Source: an uncultured Lachnospiraceae bacterium (GTDB taxonomy: Bacteria > Bacillota > Clostridia > Lachnospirales > Lachnospiraceae). Taken from it: 21,965 nucleotides of DNA. The position numbers were made by a program, and so were the translations under genes. The DNA lies in NCBI GenBank assembly GCA_902797015.1, contig CADBRG010000058.1, positions 1-21,965 on the forward strand, written 5' to 3'. The notes under the pieces are model-generated. The model was given only the letters and a program-made list of their open reading frames with translations, did not search any database and was not told the DNA's origin. Below are positions 8,034-16,150 of the stretch, piece after piece. Each line of letters begins with the position of its first letter. The first letter of the stretch is position 1.

Positions 8034-8954
8034 CTATCCTCTGGCCTGATTGATGTCTTCCTTCATATCGAGCACTGCCTGTCTGGAAGCATCCGCAAAC
8101 GCCTCCTCGCAGAACTGTGCATATTCATCCTTCTTATACGCTGCAATGATGCCGCGGGATGAATTCACGATCGCGCCAAGTCCGTCCTCATTGAAATAAT
8201 GCACCAGATCTGCGCCTGTACCGCCCTGTGCGCCGTACCCGGGCACCAGGATCATTGTCTTTGGCATCACTTTTCTAAGCACTTTGCCGATCTCCGGATA
8301 GGTCGCACCGACAACAGCACCTACGTTGCTGTAAGCATCGCCCATACATTCTTCGCCCCAGGCAGCCACTTTCTCAGCTACATGCTCATATAAGGGCTTT
8401 CCGTCGATCAGACGGTCCTGGAACTCTCCGCTGGACGGATTGGATGTTTTGACCAGGACAAAAATACCTTTGTTTTCTTTCTTGCAGATATCGATGAACG
8501 GATTCACACCATCGCTTCCGAGATAAGGGTTCACCGTCGCGAAATCCTCATCAAACGGACGGAAGGTATTCTCTCCAACCGAAACCTCACCAAGATGTGC
8601 AACTGCATAGGATTCCGATGTGGAGCCGATGTCGCCTCTCTTGATATCACCGATGACCACCAGATCTTTTTCGTGGCAGTATGCTACGGTTTTCTCAAAT
8701 GCGATCAGGCCCGGGATTCCGTACTGCTCATACATCGCGATCTGCGGCTTGACTGCCGGGATCAGATCATAAGTTGCATCTACGATTGCTTTGTTGAACT
8801 GCCAGATTGCCTCTGCAGCTCCCTCAAGCGTCTCTCCATATTCTGCAAACGCTGCCTTTTTGATATGAGAAGGTACAAACGCCAGCTTCGGATCGAGTCC
8901 GACAACGATCGGCGCATCTGTCTTCTGGATTTTTTCTATCAGCCGATTGATCAT
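8034..8954 (-). CDS. pyrF: Orotidine 5'-phosphate decarboxylase, long (type 2) form
   Basis: PyrF decarboxylates OMP to UMP, the last step of the pathway. At 306 residues it is the longer subfamily rather than the 230-240 residue E. coli or B. subtilis type. The catalytic Asp-x-Lys-x-x-Asp cluster is visible as DIKRGD (Asp103, Lys105, Asp108), preceded by VVGLDPKL near the N-terminus. PGYGAQGG and VNSSRGI near the C-terminus fit the phosphate-binding loops. The ATG overlaps the pyrC stop as ATGA, with GGAGG seven bases upstream inside the last pyrC codons, suggesting translational coupling. Confidence 0.96.
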   Translation of the reverse strand: MINRLIEKIQKTDAPIVVGLDPKLAFVPSHIKKAAFAEYGETLEGAAEAIWQFNKAIVDATYDLIPAVKPQIAMYEQYGIPGLIAFEKTVAYCHEKDLVVIGDIKRGDIGSTSESYAVAHLGEVSVGENTFRPFDEDFATVNPYLGSDGVNPFIDICKKENKGIFVLVKTSNPSSGEFQDRLIDGKPLYEHVAEKVAAWGEECMGDAYSNVGAVVGATYPEIGKVLRKVMPKTMILVPGYGAQGGTGADLVHYFNEDGLGAIVNSSRGIIAAYKKDEYAQFCEEAFADASRQAVLDMKEDINQARG

Positions 8955-10240
8955 TTTTCTTCCTCCCTGTATGCGATACAGCCATCTGAAATGGTAGCCA
9001 TAACTTTTCCTTTGACCTTCATTCCGCCAAACGGTGTATTTTTTCCTTTTGACGCAAAGGTACTCGGATCGATCCTGTATTCTGCCTTCGGATCGAACAC
9101 CACCAGATCCGCAATGGCACCCTCTGCAATGAATCCCTTCTCTTCCAGTCCCAGGATCCGTGCCGGGTTATAGCTCATCTTCTCTGCCATCTGCATCACG
9201 GTTAAGATACCTGGATCTACCAGATTGGTATAGGTCAGTGCTGCTGCCGTCTCTGAACCGACGATGCCGAATGGTGCCGTCTCCATCGGTCTTGCTTTTT
9301 CCTCCGCTGAATGCGGTGCATGATCCGTTGCGATGACCTCCATGATGTCATTTTTCAGGCCTTCCCGAAGTGCTTCCATATCCTCACGCGTCCGAAGCGG
9401 CGGGTTCATCTTATAATTGGCATCATTTCCGGGAATGTCCTCTGTACAAAGCGAAAAATGGTGCGGGCAAACCTCTGCGCTCACCTTGACGCCGGCCTCT
9501 TTTCCCCATTTCACAAGCTGTACGCTGTCCTTTGTGGAACAATGGCACAGATGGAGTCTGACACCGGTCTCTTTTGCCAGAAGGATATCTCTTGCCGTAA
9601 TGACATCTTCCACGGCATTGGAAATCCCGGGAAGTCCAAGCTCTTTTGCCTTTTCATCCTGGTTCATCACGCCGCCGCAGACAAGGTTGATGTCTTCACA
9701 ATGCGCCAGAACGGTGATGTCCAGATCTTTGGCCAGCTTCATTGCTTCACGGTAAAGTCCGGAATCCATCACAGATTTTCCGTCCTCACTGATGGCCATG
9801 CATCCGTGCGCTGCCATCTCCTCAATGTCCGCAAGCTCCTGACCCTTTTGACCCTTTGTCACGGAACCGGCCTGGATCACATTGCATTTGGTCAGGGATT
9901 TTGCCTTGTTCATGACATAATCTACAATGTCTGCTCTGTCTGCAACCGGTTTTGTGTTGGGCATTGCCACGATCGTGGTATAGCCTCCCCTGAGTGCAGC
10001 TTCCCCGCCGGTTTCCACCGTTTCCTTATAGGTCAGACCGGGATCGCGCAGATGTACATGCAGATCCACAAAGCCGGGCATGACATAATAGCCCTTTGCA
10101 TCGATCGTTTCCTCTGCCTTGTCTTTTATCTTTTCTGCAATCTTTTTGATCACGCCATCAACGATAAGCAGATCTTTCTTTTCTTCTGTCTTCTCTGCCG
10201 GGTCGATCACGGTACCATTTTTTATCAATAATGATGCCAT
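8951..10240 (-). CDS. pyrC: Dihydroorotase, class I
   Basis: PyrC cyclises carbamoyl aspartate to dihydroorotate, the third step of UMP synthesis. The 429-residue length and sequence fit the class I (Bacillus-like) zinc enzymes. Visible metal and catalytic residues are His61 and His63 in LHVHLRDPG, Asp153 in SEDGKSV, His180 in LAHCED, His233 in LCHCST, and Asp306 in ATDHAPH. The ATG at 10238-10240 follows AAAGGAAAGCAT. It begins the pyr genes proper and starts 29 bases after the CapA-like gene with no terminator between, so the two are probably on one transcript. The carbamoyl phosphate synthetase and aspartate transcarbamoylase genes are not in the window. Confidence 0.97.
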   Translation of the reverse strand: MASLLIKNGTVIDPAEKTEEKKDLLIVDGVIKKIAEKIKDKAEETIDAKGYYVMPGFVDLHVHLRDPGLTYKETVETGGEAALRGGYTTIVAMPNTKPVADRADIVDYVMNKAKSLTKCNVIQAGSVTKGQKGQELADIEEMAAHGCMAISEDGKSVMDSGLYREAMKLAKDLDITVLAHCEDINLVCGGVMNQDEKAKELGLPGISNAVEDVITARDILLAKETGVRLHLCHCSTKDSVQLVKWGKEAGVKVSAEVCPHHFSLCTEDIPGNDANYKMNPPLRTREDMEALREGLKNDIMEVIATDHAPHSAEEKARPMETAPFGIVGSETAAALTYTNLVDPGILTVMQMAEKMSYNPARILGLEEKGFIAEGAIADLVVFDPKAEYRIDPSTFASKGKNTPFGGMKVKGKVMATISDGCIAYREEEK

Positions 10241-10269
10241 ATGCTTTCCTTTATCTTTCTTTTGTCAAA

Positions 10270-11895
10270 CTACTGAAGCGCAAATATCTTATCATCACTC
10301 TTTAACAGATCTCTGTGCCGCATCAGGCCTTTCTTAGACGAACTGCTGTCCGCGGAATCCTTAGATGTGTCAGACGCTGTATTTGTTGTCGTGCTGCCGG
10401 TTGCGGCATTGTTTGTCGTCGTGGCAGCTGCGCCCTGCTCCGTATCCGTTCCTGCCGTTAAGCCTGCGCCGACAGAAGCATCCGGAACACCTGATGAGGA
10501 ACTCTCAGAAGTGCCTGCCGTGCTGCCGGTTGCAGCATTGTTTGTCGTCGTGGTAGCTGCGGCATCTGTTGTCGTGGAATCTGAAGCTGCGGCATCTGTT
10601 GTGGTTGCCGTACCGTCTGTCTGTGTGTCAGTACCGGTCGCCGCATCCGTAGCTTCCGCATCCGTGCCTTCTGCATCTGTGCTCTCGGTGTCGGTACTTT
10701 CAGTATTTGTCGTTGCAGCGGCCGCCGGAGAAGCCGTTCCCTTTGCACGGGTCTGTGCTGTCAGTGCAGTCGTCGCATCCGGAACAAATCCTGCTGCGCC
10801 GTTTACAGTCTCAATGCTTCCATCTGCCGCAAATACAACATCAAATTCCTCGCTATAACCATTGATTTTCTCAATGGCCTCTGTCAGCTCCTCACCTTCT
10901 TTTAAGGTCGGCTGGTAGTCATTCCGCTCAGAAGTAGAAGAAACACTGCATGGGATTGCTTTTACTGCATCGTCAAGCACCAGTGCATCATCCACAAAGG
11001 TAAATGTCTTCTGGAAGATCATCGTATCCTTATCACTCGGATTGGTGTTGCCGCCGAAGCAGAAGTTACCCAGACTGTATGCGATGTAGACGTTGTTATA
11101 TTTTTCTACGCCCTGCAGAACATGCGGATGATGGCAGAGTACCAGATCCGCGCCCTCATCAACTGCAAAATGTGCAACGTCCTCCATCTCGCTGCTGACA
11201 GAATATTCATGCTCAACACCGCCGTGAATGCTGACGATGATCGCATCCGCATCCTGCTCTCTTAATTTGGCAACGCCCTGGGTGATCAGTTCCTTCGCCT
11301 GGTCATTTCCCCGCAATTGAGAAACGGAAATCATACCGAGCTTTTTGCCCTGTACCTCATAAACACCGACGATATCAAAGGAGGAATACTTGATCCCGGC
11401 CTCATCGAGATACTTCATGGTATCCGTGTAGCTGACCTCACCATAATCCTGGCAATGGTTATTCGCGAATGCGACCGCTTCCACGGATCCATCTGTCAGG
11501 ATGTCAACATATTCCGGATCGCCGCGGAACGCAAAGGTCTTATCCTGTCGTTCTCCCTGCTCGGAAAGTGTTCCCTCGAAGTTAACCAGTGTCATATCAT
11601 CCGAACCGAACACCGAGCTGACACCGCTCAGGAAATAGGACGGATCGGATACTTCTTCATACATCGTATCAAAATTCAGATCCGTCGGCTGGCCCGCATC
11701 AGAGCCTAATGTCACATCACCGGCACCACTGACAAGGATCTGTGTCACCTGCGGACCGGTACTTTCTGCCTCTGCACTCACCGATGCTTCTTCGCCGGCA
11801 GAATCCGTATCATGTTTCATGCTGGAATTACCGCAGGAGCAACTTGCTGCAACTACCCCTGCAAGTATGACTGATAGAATGATTTTCTTTTTCAT
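10270..11895 (-). CDS. CapA-family lipoprotein with Thr/Ala/Ser-rich repeat tail
   Basis: CapA/PgsA proteins are calcineurin-like phosphoesterase-fold proteins tied to poly-gamma-glutamate export; many members have unknown roles. The 541-residue protein starts MKKKIILSVILAG and has a lipobox-like AAS-Cys19, so it is probably anchored outside the membrane. CapA motifs are GAGDVTLGSD (57-66), NFEGTL (105-110), FANNH (143-147), SIHGGVEHEY (222-231), CHHPHVLQG (254-262) and YSLGNF (273-278). From about residue 378 a low-complexity Thr/Ala/Ser/Asp/Glu tail runs to near the end and finishes with a short basic segment. The tail may span the cell wall. The ATG at 11893-11895 is preferred over an upstream GTG because GAGGG lies five bases before it. 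It precedes pyrC; no capB or capC is adjacent, so a poly-glutamate role is unproven. Confidence 0.9.
   Translation of the reverse strand: MKKKIILSVILAGVVAASCSCGNSSMKHDTDSAGEEASVSAEAESTGPQVTQILVSGAGDVTLGSDAGQPTDLNFDTMYEEVSDPSYFLSGVSSVFGSDDMTLVNFEGTLSEQGERQDKTFAFRGDPEYVDILTDGSVEAVAFANNHCQDYGEVSYTDTMKYLDEAGIKYSSFDIVGVYEVQGKKLGMISVSQLRGNDQAKELITQGVAKLREQDADAIIVSIHGGVEHEYSVSSEMEDVAHFAVDEGADLVLCHHPHVLQGVEKYNNVYIAYSLGNFCFGGNTNPSDKDTMIFQKTFTFVDDALVLDDAVKAIPCSVSSTSERNDYQPTLKEGEELTEAIEKINGYSEEFDVVFAADGSIETVNGAAGFVPDATTALTAQTRAKGTASPAAAATTNTESTDTESTDAEGTDAEATDAATGTDTQTDGTATTTDAAASDSTTTDAAATTTTNNAATGSTAGTSESSSSGVPDASVGAGLTAGTDTEQGAAATTTNNAATGSTTTNTASDTSKDSADSSSSKKGLMRHRDLLKSDDKIFALQ
10391..10432. repeat. 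42-bp imperfect direct repeat in CapA tail, copy 1
   Basis: Positions 10391-10432 and 10520-10561 match over 42 bases with two differences. The offset is 129 bases, or 43 codons, so frame is kept. It encodes a repeated ATTTNNAATGS-type peptide. Such DNA identity suggests recent tandem duplication or recombination within the low-complexity region. Confidence 0.85.
10520..10561. repeat. 42-bp imperfect direct repeat in CapA tail, copy 2
   Basis: This is the second copy of the repeat at 10391-10432. Shorter repeats also occur nearby: a GCTGCGGCATCTGTTGT unit recurs with a 30-base offset around 10556 and 10586. Confidence 0.85.
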
Positions 11896-11932
11896 GGGTA
11901 CCCTCACTTATATTTTGACAACTATCGGAAAC

Positions 11933-11962
11933 ATTATACATCATTTCTCTGCTTTCTGCCAT
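11933..11962 (-). promoter_or_regulatory. Candidate promoter for capA-pyrCFKDE transcript
   Basis: On the minus strand a perfect TATAAT (11933-11938) lies 18 bases from ATGGCA (11957-11962, four of six matches to TTGACA). The start would be near 11926, about 30 bases before the capA-like ATG. It lies just downstream of the terminator of the preceding operon, where a promoter is expected. I see no PyrR-type attenuator in the short leader. Confidence 0.55.
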
Positions 11963-11979
11963 CGTTTCAAACAGCACAA

Positions 11980-12021
11980 AAATCTCCCGGATTAGCATGG
12001 TTATGTTAAACCGGGAGATTT
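11980..12021 (-). terminator. Rho-independent terminator after the sulfhydrylase gene
   Basis: An 11-base-pair perfect stem (AAATCTCCCGG with CCGGGAGATTT) encloses a 20-base loop. On the minus strand it is followed by further T residues (GATTTTTGTG). It starts 19 bases after the sulfhydrylase stop and ends the transporter-ileS-glgP transcript. Confidence 0.85.
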
Positions 12022-12040
12022 ACTCTGCAAATTGTTCGCT

Positions 12041-13315
12041 CTAAATCGCATCAAGCGCCTGTGCCAGATCGTCAATGATATCATCCACATTTTCGATGCC
12101 GACAGACAGACGAACCAGATCCGGACCGACGCCGCAGGCGATCAGTTCTTCATCCGTAAGCTGTCTGTGTGTGGAGTTTGCCGGGTGCAGAATGCAGGTA
12201 TGTGCATCTGCCACATGTGTTGCGATGATCGCAACCTTAAGCTCCTTCATGAAGCTTTCTGCCGCCGCTCTGCCGCCTTTGACGCCAAACGAGATCACGC
12301 CGCAGGTGCCGTCCGGCATATATTTCTGTGCCAGAGCGTAGCCTTTATCGGAAGGCAGACCCGGATATGTGACCCAGGCTACCTTTTCATGCTGAGAAAG
12401 AAACTCTGCCACTTTCTGCGCATTCTCACAATGACGCTGCACGCGGACATGCAGAGACTCCAGGCCCAGATTCAGAAGATATGCGTTCATCGGTGCCTGG
12501 ATCGAACCGAGGTCACGCATCAGCTGTGCGGTCGCCTTTGTGATATAAGCGCCGCCCTGTCCGAATTTTTCTGCGTAAGTAATTCCATGATAAGATTCAT
12601 CCGGAGTCGTCAGCCCCGGGAATTTGTCCTTGTGTGCCATCCAGTCAAACTTGCCGGAATCTACGATACATCCGCCGACGGATGCATCATGTCCGTCCAT
12701 GTATTTTGTTGTGGAATGGATGACGATATCTGCGCCCCATTCAAACGGACGGCAGTTGATCGGTGTCGCAAACGTATTGTCGATGATCAGCGGCACGCCA
12801 TGTGCATGTGCCGCGTTTGCAAACCGCTCAATGTCCAGAACGACGAGTGCCGGATTTGCGATCGTCTCGCCAAATACGCACTTTGTATTCTCCTGAAATG
12901 CCGCTTCAAGCTCTTCATCGGAACAGTTCGGATCTACAAATGTAAATTCTATGCCCATACGGCGCATGGTCACATTAAACAGGTTAAAGGTTCCGCCATA
13001 GATGGAAGAGGACGCAACCACATGGTCACCGGCTCCCGCCAGGTTGAAAACGGAAAAGAACGATGCAGCCTGTCCGGAAGATGTCAGCATCGCTGCCGTG
13101 CCTCCCTCAAGCTCTGCGATCTTTGCCGCTACCAGATCATTGGTCGGATTCTGCAGACGCGTATAGAAATATCCGCTTGCCTCCAGGTCAAACAGCTTGC
13201 CCATATCTTCACTTGTGTCATACTTAAACGTCGTACTCTGGATGATCGGGATCATCCGGGATTCCCCGTTTTTCGGTGTATAACCACCCTGAATACAAAT
13301 GGTTTCTTTTTTCAT
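12041..13315 (-). CDS. metY: O-acetylhomoserine sulfhydrylase (PLP Cys/Met metabolism family)
   Basis: The enzyme uses sulfide (or methanethiol) and O-acetylhomoserine to make homocysteine (or methionine), in the cytosol. The 424-residue protein is typical of MetY, which is longer than cystathionine gamma-synthase at about 380. It shows the PLP family features YTRLQNPT (51-58), SSGQAA (79-84), IIDNTFATP (177-185) and the Schiff-base Lys204 in HSTTKYMDGH. A related activity within the family cannot be fully excluded, but the length and these motifs favour MetY. The ATG has AAGGAG about ten bases upstream. It follows the TSCPD gene by 43 bases and ends at the terminator at 11980-12021. No SAM riboswitch or T-box fits in the gap. 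Confidence 0.92.
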   Translation of the reverse strand: MKKETICIQGGYTPKNGESRMIPIIQSTTFKYDTSEDMGKLFDLEASGYFYTRLQNPTNDLVAAKIAELEGGTAAMLTSSGQAASFFSVFNLAGAGDHVVASSSIYGGTFNLFNVTMRRMGIEFTFVDPNCSDEELEAAFQENTKCVFGETIANPALVVLDIERFANAAHAHGVPLIIDNTFATPINCRPFEWGADIVIHSTTKYMDGHDASVGGCIVDSGKFDWMAHKDKFPGLTTPDESYHGITYAEKFGQGGAYITKATAQLMRDLGSIQAPMNAYLLNLGLESLHVRVQRHCENAQKVAEFLSQHEKVAWVTYPGLPSDKGYALAQKYMPDGTCGVISFGVKGGRAAAESFMKELKVAIIATHVADAHTCILHPANSTHRQLTDEELIACGVGPDLVRLSVGIENVDDIIDDLAQALDAI

Positions 13316-13358
13316 CGTTCCAAATCTCCTTAAAAACTGATTTCAAATAATATGACCT

Positions 13359-13622
13359 TTATGCGTCTCCGCGCTCAAGTGCTGCAAAGATGCCCTTTGA
13401 AAGCTGGTCGGCACAGGATGTGCCGCGGCCGCCGCAGTCATTGCCGGCAAGGATATTGGCGATCTCTTCAGCCGGTTTTCCTTCTACCAGTTTTCCGATC
13501 GCCGCTTGGTTTCCCGGGCAGCCTCCCATAAACTGCACATCATGAAGGTTCTTCTCTTCATCCAGAGAAAAACGGATCTGTCTCGCACAGACGCCCTGTG
13601 CCTGAAACTGATATGTTTTCAT
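13359..13622 (-). CDS. TSCPD domain protein, four conserved cysteines
   Basis: This 87-residue protein matches the small stand-alone TSCPD family (TIGR03905-like), named for the Thr-Ser-Cys-x-Asp motif, seen here at residues 68-72 (TSCAD). Cysteines at 12, 35, 63 and 70 could bind a metal. GGCPGNQAAIGKL (33-45) is the other recognisable signature. The same domain occurs at the C-terminus of some vitamin B12-dependent ribonucleotide reductases; the role of the stand-alone form is unknown. The Shine-Dalgarno is weak (GGGG about nine bases before the ATG). It lies between glgP (41-base gap with a small hairpin) and metY. There is no membrane segment. Confidence 0.88.
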   Translation of the reverse strand: MKTYQFQAQGVCARQIRFSLDEEKNLHDVQFMGGCPGNQAAIGKLVEGKPAEEIANILAGNDCGGRGTSCADQLSKGIFAALERGDA

Positions 13623-13640
13623 TTTCTATACCCCACTATA

Positions 13641-13661
13641 GCTGCGGATTGCTCCGCGAGC
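13641..13661 (-). other. GNRA-loop hairpin between glgP and the TSCPD gene
   Basis: On the minus strand GCGGA and TCCGC flank a GCAA tetraloop. The stem extends by three more pairs (GCT with AGC) past a single bulged C. No T-run follows, so it is more likely an mRNA-stability or partial-attenuation element than a terminator. Confidence 0.4.
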
Positions 13662-13663
13662 GT

Positions 13664-16150
13664 TTATTCCATAAATGCGTCAAGATCGACTGTGATCTTA
13701 TCCAGATGCCAGATGTCATCGACATATTCCTGAATGGTTCTGTCGGAAGAGAATTTGCCGACATGTGCCACGTTCAGGATCGCCATCTCTGCCCATTTTG
13801 CTTCATCGCGATAAGCTGCTTCTACACGCTCATGTGCTTCTGCATAGGAGCGGAAATCCTTCAGGCAGAAATAGGTGTCTGCGCGGTTTGTGCTCTGTGT
13901 GTTCAGCAGAGAGTTGTAAATATCACGGAACAGCTCTGTATCGTATCCGGAATAGGTTCCGTCTACGAGCTGTACCAGCACGTGGCGGAGCTCCTGATCG
14001 GAATTGAAGATTTCCATCGGATCATAGTCATGATTATGCTCGTGCGCGATCACTTCATCAGAGCTCATACCGAAGATGAACATATTCTCTTCACCGACTT
14101 CCTCTGCCATCTCTACATTTGCACCGTCCATGGTACCAATCGTGAGTGCACCGTTTAACATAAACTTCATGTTACCGGTTCCGGAAGCCTCTTTACTTGC
14201 AGTAGAGATCTGCTCGCTGACATCTGCTGCGGCAAAAATGATCTCTGCATTGGATACCTTGTAGTCTTCGATAAAGACAACCTTCAGCTTGCCGTCAATG
14301 CTCTTATCGTTGTTGATCACATTTGCAACATTGTTGATCAGCTTGATCGTCAGCTTCGCGATCCGGTATCCGGCTGCCGCTTTCGCGCCAAAGATAAAGG
14401 TACGCGGATAGAAATCCAGCTCCGGATGCTCTTTGATCTTGTTATACAGATACATCACATGCAGGATGTTCATCAGCTGACGCTTGTACTCATGCAGACG
14501 TTTGACCTGTACATCAAAAATGGAACGCGGATCCACATCGATTCCGTTATGCTCACTGATGTACTCAGCCAGACGAAGCTTGTTCAGATACTTGATCTGC
14601 ATGAACTCCTGCTGTGCCTTTTTATCATCCGCATAGATTGCCAGTTTTTCCATATGAGAAAGATTTGTCACCCACTCATGACCGATCTTTTTGTCAACCC
14701 ATGCAGACAGCTGCGGATTTGCATGCAGCAGGAACCGACGCTGTGTGATACCGTTCGTCTTGTTATTGAATTTTTCCGGGAACATCTCGTAGAAATCACG
14801 CAGCTCCTGCTTTTTCAGGATCTCTGTATGCAGTGCCGCAACACCATTTACAGAATAGCCGGCTACGATCGCAAGATGTGCCATGCGGACCTGACCGTTG
14901 AATACGATCGCCATTCTGTTCTGACGCTCATAATCGCCCGGGAATTTCTTTTCAATCTCAAGGCGGAATCTGCGGTCGATCTCGTCAACGATCTGCATAA
15001 TACGCGGCAACAGCCGTGAGAAGATCTCGATCGGCCATTTCTCCAGTGCTTCTGACATGATCGTATGGTTTGTATATGCACAGCACTTTGTGGTGATCTC
15101 CCATGCGTCATCCCACTCAAGGCCTTCCTCATCCAGAAGGATTCTCATCAGCTCCGCAACTGCTACGGTCGGATGCGTATCATTCATCTGGAAGACAACC
15201 TTCTCCGGCAGTTTGTGGATGTCCGGATGATGCTGTTTGTATCTGGAGATCGCGCGCTGCAGGCTGGCAGATACAAAGAAGTACTGCTGCTTTAAGCGCA
15301 GCTCCTTACCCTGAATGTGATTGTCATTCGGATACAGTACCTCTACCAGGTTTCTTGCAAGGTTCTCCTGCTCAACCGCCTGATGATAATCGCCCTTATC
15401 AAAGGAATCCAGCTTGAACTCCTGTACCGGCTCTGCATCCCAGATCATCAGGGTGTTTACCATGTTGTTGTTGTAACCAAGGATCGGCATGTCATACGGT
15501 ACCGCACGGACAGACTGATAGTTTTCCTGAATGAAGGCAGTTCTTCCATCAGGGCGTCCTTCCGCTCTGACATATCCGCCGAATTTTACCTCAAACGTAT
15601 GCTCCGGGCGGCGCAGTTCAAACGGATAACCGTTTTTGAGCCAGTTGTCCGGCTCTTCGATCTGATAACCGTCTACGATCTTCTGCTTAAACATACCGTA
15701 ACGGTAACGGATGCCGCAGCCGTATGCCGGATAGTTCAAGGTTGCCAGAGATTCCATAAAGCAGGCTGCCAGACGGCCGAGACCGCCGTTTCCAAGCGCC
15801 GGATCACGTTCTTCGTCTTCGATCGCATTCAGGTCAAAACCGGATTCCTCCAGCGCTTCCTTGACATCTTCATACGCGCACAGATTGATCAGGTTGTTTC
15901 CGAGTGCACGGCCCATCAGGAACTCCATGGACATATAATACAGGATCTTCGGATCCTCTTTGTCCATTTCCTGCTGCGTCGCCATCCAGCGATCGATGAT
16001 CTCATCCTTCACTGCATAGGAAACTGCCTGAAAGAGTTCCTGCGGAGAAGCATCTTCTACTTTCTTCCGAAAGAGATTTCTGACGTTATAACGGACCACA
16101 GCTGTCGCCTTTTCTTTATCAAAATTGAACTTTCCATTGTTATTAGCCAT
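13664..16150 (-). CDS. glgP: Glycogen/alpha-glucan phosphorylase
   Basis: The enzyme releases glucose-1-phosphate from the non-reducing ends of glycogen or maltodextrin using phosphate and PLP. At 828 residues it has the normal length of the family. Recognisable parts are YYMSMEFLMGRALGNNL (71-87), NGGLGRLAACF (121-131), QMNDTHPTVAVAEL (321-334), KRLHEYKRQ (550-558) and the PLP-binding Lys662 in EASGTGNMKFMLNG. It could act on maltodextrin rather than glycogen; sequence alone does not separate these. The ATG overlaps the end of ileS by eight bases. Its ribosome site (GGGAG) lies about ten bases upstream within ileS, so it is probably translationally coupled. No other glycogen gene is nearby. 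Confidence 0.96.
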   Translation of the reverse strand: MANNNGKFNFDKEKATAVVRYNVRNLFRKKVEDASPQELFQAVSYAVKDEIIDRWMATQQEMDKEDPKILYYMSMEFLMGRALGNNLINLCAYEDVKEALEESGFDLNAIEDEERDPALGNGGLGRLAACFMESLATLNYPAYGCGIRYRYGMFKQKIVDGYQIEEPDNWLKNGYPFELRRPEHTFEVKFGGYVRAEGRPDGRTAFIQENYQSVRAVPYDMPILGYNNNMVNTLMIWDAEPVQEFKLDSFDKGDYHQAVEQENLARNLVEVLYPNDNHIQGKELRLKQQYFFVSASLQRAISRYKQHHPDIHKLPEKVVFQMNDTHPTVAVAELMRILLDEEGLEWDDAWEITTKCCAYTNHTIMSEALEKWPIEIFSRLLPRIMQIVDEIDRRFRLEIEKKFPGDYERQNRMAIVFNGQVRMAHLAIVAGYSVNGVAALHTEILKKQELRDFYEMFPEKFNNKTNGITQRRFLLHANPQLSAWVDKKIGHEWVTNLSHMEKLAIYADDKKAQQEFMQIKYLNKLRLAEYISEHNGIDVDPRSIFDVQVKRLHEYKRQLMNILHVMYLYNKIKEHPELDFYPRTFIFGAKAAAGYRIAKLTIKLINNVANVINNDKSIDGKLKVVFIEDYKVSNAEIIFAAADVSEQISTASKEASGTGNMKFMLNGALTIGTMDGANVEMAEEVGEENMFIFGMSSDEVIAHEHNHDYDPMEIFNSDQELRHVLVQLVDGTYSGYDTELFRDIYNSLLNTQSTNRADTYFCLKDFRSYAEAHERVEAAYRDEAKWAEMAILNVAHVGKFSSDRTIQEYVDDIWHLDKITVDLDAFME

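Noticed and set aside
9311..10231. A 306-codon open frame on the plus strand opposite pyrC
   Set aside because: Composition is Cys/His/Phe-rich as in other antisense shadows, and the minus strand holds a convincing dihydroorotase over the same bases.
10241..10269. TTTGACA right after the capA-like stop, as a -35 for pyrC
   Set aside because: With a 17-base spacer the -10 would overlap the pyrC start codon, leaving no leader, and the hexamer there is poor.
11914..11940. Plus-strand TTGACA near 11915 as a divergent promoter
   Set aside because: The only -10-like hexamer (TATACA) is 14 bases away, and no plus-strand gene follows.
12032..13333. A 433-codon open frame on the plus strand opposite metY
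   Set aside because: It is antisense to a gene with clear PLP-enzyme motifs, is unusually rich in Cys, His and Arg, resembles no family and has no supporting Shine-Dalgarno noted. Long antisense frames arise from codon bias.
13316..13390. Possible metY promoter (TTGAGC with CATATT or TATTAT)
   Set aside because: The better -10 gives a 20-base spacer and the allowed spacer gives a weak -10. Not strong enough to list.
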